DNA from: Streptomyces sp. PsTaAH-137
Lineage (GTDB): Bacteria; Actinomycetota; Actinomycetes; Streptomycetales; Streptomycetaceae
DNA length: 64,000 nucleotides
Direction: 5' to 3'
Assembly: GCF_003259365.1 (NCBI RefSeq)
Contig: NZ_QLLY01000002.1
Location: forward strand, 248,001-312,000
Within the stretch, counting starts at the first letter, position 1, and each line of letters opens with the position of its first letter. A program made the position numbers and the translations under genes. Below are positions 61,834 to 64,000 of the stretch, piece after piece. Below the pieces are notes generated by a model that saw only the letters and a list, made by a program, of their open reading frames with translations, was not told the origin of the DNA and made no database searches.

Positions 61834-63678
61834 TCAGCGTACGCCTGCGGACCCCTCCGCACCCGGGCTACGGCCCTCTTCCATCAGAAGGACAACGCCT
61901 CCGTGCTGGCCGCCGAAGGGACTGCACTGAACCCTGCAACTCATGTGGCGGCCGAAGCGGTTGACCGCGTCGATCTCCATGGAGGCACCACGCTTTCCGG
62001 TCCTGATGCACTCCTCCGCCATGGCCCGCAGCGACTGTGTGGGCAGACCGAAGTCCAGGCCGAAGAAGGGCTCGTCGAGCACCTCGTCCAGGCGCAGACC
62101 CCACAGGTCGGCGGCTCCCAGGTTCCAGCTCTTGACCTGGAAGTCCTGGTCGAGGACGACGACGGCGGCCGCGATGGAGGTGAGGACGCCCTCCAGGAAG
62201 GAGCGGGCCTCGTCCATCTCCTCGCTGCGGATGCGCATCTCCTCGTTCATCGTCTCCAGTTCCTCGTTCCCGGACTGGAGTTCCTCGTTCGTCGACTACA
62301 ACTCCTCGATGGAGGACTGGAGTTCCTCGTTCGCCGTCTCCAGCTCCTCGTTCGTCGACTGGAGTTCCTCGTACGCCGTTTCCAGGTCCTCGCGTACGCG
62401 TTTGACCTCGGCCTTGAGCTGGGTGGCGACGGTGACGTCGGTGAACGTGATGCTGGTGGCCGCGGGCAGTCCGCTGCTGCCGACCAGCGGCTGGACCAGG
62501 ATGTCGAAGAACTGGACGTCCTCGCCGACCCTGCGCTCCGCCCCGTTGACCCGCAGGGTGCGGCGCTCGTGCGTGGCCTGGTCAATCAGGGAGCGCAGCT
62601 CGACCGGGCGGTAGGAGATCTCCAGGTCCCGGAAGGGACGGCCGATGTCGTTGGCGGTCAGGCCGAACTGGCCGCGGGCGAGATTGTTGATGAGCACGAC
62701 CAGGCCCTCGGCGTCCACGGCGAGGGCGGCGCCGGGCGAGGCGTCGAGGATCAGATCGCGCAGCTGCCGGTTGCGCGCCACGCTCTGCATCTCGCCGAGG
62801 CCGCCGGGGCGCAGTTTCAGCGGCGCGGGCTGGTAGGGCGTGGTGGAGCCGCCGGGGCGGCGGCGGAAGATGCGCTGGCGCATGCTGATGACGTCGAAGC
62901 GGTCGGCGTCGTTGAGCAGCATCTCGGCCTTGCAGAGGAACAGGAAGGCGTTCTCGCGCAGCGCGAAGTGGAACCGGTCGACGATCTGGGTCTGCGCCTC
63001 CACATTGAAGTACATCAGCGTGTTGCGGCACACCAGCAGGTCGAACCGGGAGATCGGGGCGTCGCGGGTGATGTCGTGACGGCCGAAGATGACCCGGCGG
63101 CGCAGGTCGGAGCGGAAGCCGTACTGCGGGCCGTTCCGCTCGAGTTACTTCTCGCGCAGTTCGGCGGCGAGCGGCTCCAGGGTCCTGGCCGGGTAGAGGC
63201 CGGAGCGGGCGTCGCGCAGCGCCTCGTCGTCGATGTCGGTGCCGTAGATCTTCACCCGCTGGAGGGTTTCCTCAATGCCGAGGGCCTCCGCGAACATGAT
63301 CGCCAGCGAGTACGCCTCCTCGCCGCTGGAGCAGCCCGCGCTCCACACCCGGATCTCGTCCTCGGGCGCGAGCGAGGAGAGGATCTCGGGGACCACCTCG
63401 CGCTGGAGATAGGTCCAGGCGTCGGTGTCACGGAAGATCGACGTGACGTTGATGAGGATGGTGTTGAACAGCGCGCCGAACTCGTCGGCGTTCGTCTCCA
63501 GCTGGTCGCGGTAGTCCGCGTACGTGTCGATGCCGACGTCGGCCATCCGCTTGCGGATGCGGCGCCCCAGGGAGGAGCGCTTGTATCCGGTGAAATCGAA
63601 CCCACGGGCGTCCCGCAGGAAGCCGAGCAGTTCCTCCAGCTCCTCGTCCGTCTCCGCGTCGCGCGGCGCCCCGCTCAT
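61834..63678 (-). pseudogene. CheR methyltransferase-PAS sensor protein, broken by two in-frame stops
   Basis: One reading frame runs from ATG 63678 to 61834 (614 codons) but has TAA at 63145-63147 and TAG at 62296-62298. Before the first stop lies CheR with VWSAGCSSGEEAYSLA. After it, still in frame, comes the rest of CheR (RRRVIFGRHDI, CRNTLMYFN), a first PAS domain (RDLILDASPGAAL), an EELQSTNEEL-type coiled coil interrupted by TAG, and a second PAS domain (TSIAAAVVVLDQD). At the stops, homologous repeats indicate Tyr to TAA and Gln to TAG. Either the gene is decaying or the sequence has errors. Confidence 0.85.
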
Positions 63679-63697
63679 CGCTGCCTACCTCAAGCCT

Positions 63698-64000
63698 CTA
63701 CCTGTCGACAAGTCCCCGGATCACCGCGGGGATTTCTTCCAGAGGTAGCACGAAGTCGACCGCTCCGGTCCCCACCGCGGCCTCCGGCATTCCCCCGAAT
63801 TCGGCCGTCTCCGGATCCTGGGCGATCACGGTACCGCCTCGTGACTTCACCGCCTCCACACCCATCGCTCCGTCGTTTCCCGTGCCGGACAGGACGATGG
63901 CGACGGCGCGCGCCGCAGGTCCCGGCGACGGACTCGAAGAGGAGGTCCGCGGAGGGGCGCAGGAAGTGGACGAGCTCGCTCTGGGAGAGGGAGAGGGTGC
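63698..64000 (-). pseudogene. CheB-type methylesterase, C-terminal part, with a frameshift (continues beyond window)
   Basis: Reading leftward from the window edge, one frame gives LSQSELVHFLRPSADLLFES. At about 63921-63923 (a CCC run on the plus strand) the frame must change by one base to continue as ARAVAIVLSGTGNDGAMG and AQDPETAEFGGMPEAA. Both halves match the CheB catalytic domain (SGTGNDG, PEAA). Removal of one base restores a continuous protein ending at TAG 63698-63700. The CheR gene starts 20 bases later with GAGG upstream. The remainder of CheB, including most of its catalytic residues, is outside the window. Confidence 0.75.

Noticed and set aside
63121..63150. TAACTCGAG at the CheR stop resembles a cloning junction (stop plus XhoI site)
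   Set aside because: Native CheR coding sequence continues in frame directly after it, so vector or primer contamination is unlikely; six-base sites occur by chance often.

Overview
The window is chromosomal DNA from a Streptomyces species or a very close relative. The GC content is very high with strong G/C in third codon positions, GTG starts are frequent, and ATGA/GTGA start-stop overlaps are common. The gene order (qcrCA-ctaE, ctaCDF, nadA, pspA, cob genes, pepA, lpd, sucB, aceE, lipBA, glnA) matches, from memory, the core arm of S. coelicolor from about SCO2149 to SCO2198 and beyond. I see no tRNA, rRNA, CRISPR array, transposase, integrase or prophage gene.

Region by region. 1-7.2 kb holds the aerobic respiratory cluster on the minus strand: ctaE-qcrC-qcrA (qcrA cut by the window edge) and ctaC-ctaD-ctaF, separated by an orphan receiver-like protein and an L,D-transpeptidase lipoprotein. 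7.5-13.8 kb is sulfur, Fe-S and NAD metabolism: a cysteine desulfurase fused to a TusA domain, a PfkB sugar/nucleoside kinase, a proline/glycine-rich anchored protein, an ErpA/IscA-type carrier and NadA, itself a 4Fe-4S enzyme. 14-24 kb is envelope and stress: an RND efflux pump, a two-component system, PspA with PspAA, two DUF proteins, a methyltransferase and an HtrA-like protease. 23.7-31.3 kb carries the cobalamin nucleotide-loop genes cobU (fused to a degenerate metallo-beta-lactamase domain), cobT (lacking the usual catalytic Glu) and cobS, interleaved with a membrane lysyltransferase-like protein and integral membrane proteins. 31.7-41.7 kb is central metabolism: pepA, lpd, a two-lipoyl-domain E2 (sucB), a GntR regulator, the homodimeric pyruvate dehydrogenase E1 (aceE) and a WYL regulator. 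42.7-52.6 kb holds accessory envelope genes (beta-helix lipoprotein, PGRP amidase, MarP-like protease), an SDR/TetR divergent pair, an FAD oxidoreductase and a tetratricopeptide-type regulator. 52.8-58.6 kb carries lipB-lipA, which make the cofactor used by sucB and aceE products, and glnA behind a clear GlnR box. 58.7-64 kb ends in a signalling cassette of two GAF-ANTAR proteins preceded by broken CheR/PAS and CheB genes.

Two non-genic themes stand out. A dispersed repeat with the core GGGGCGCGGGGAACTGCGCGA occurs in about seventeen full or partial copies, alone or in composite inverted arrays, and supplies the last codons or the stop of at least three genes. Second, the CheB/CheR/PAS cassette at the right edge carries one frameshift and two in-frame stops within about 1.7 kb, whereas the rest of the window looks intact. 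Other points worth checking are a perfect 17-bp palindrome upstream of aceE beside a GntR gene, a duplicated long hairpin 4 kb apart, and the divergent CobT and CobU proteins. I did not find a clearly new multi-gene system; the best candidates for something undescribed are the repeat family and the divergent cobalamin enzymes.
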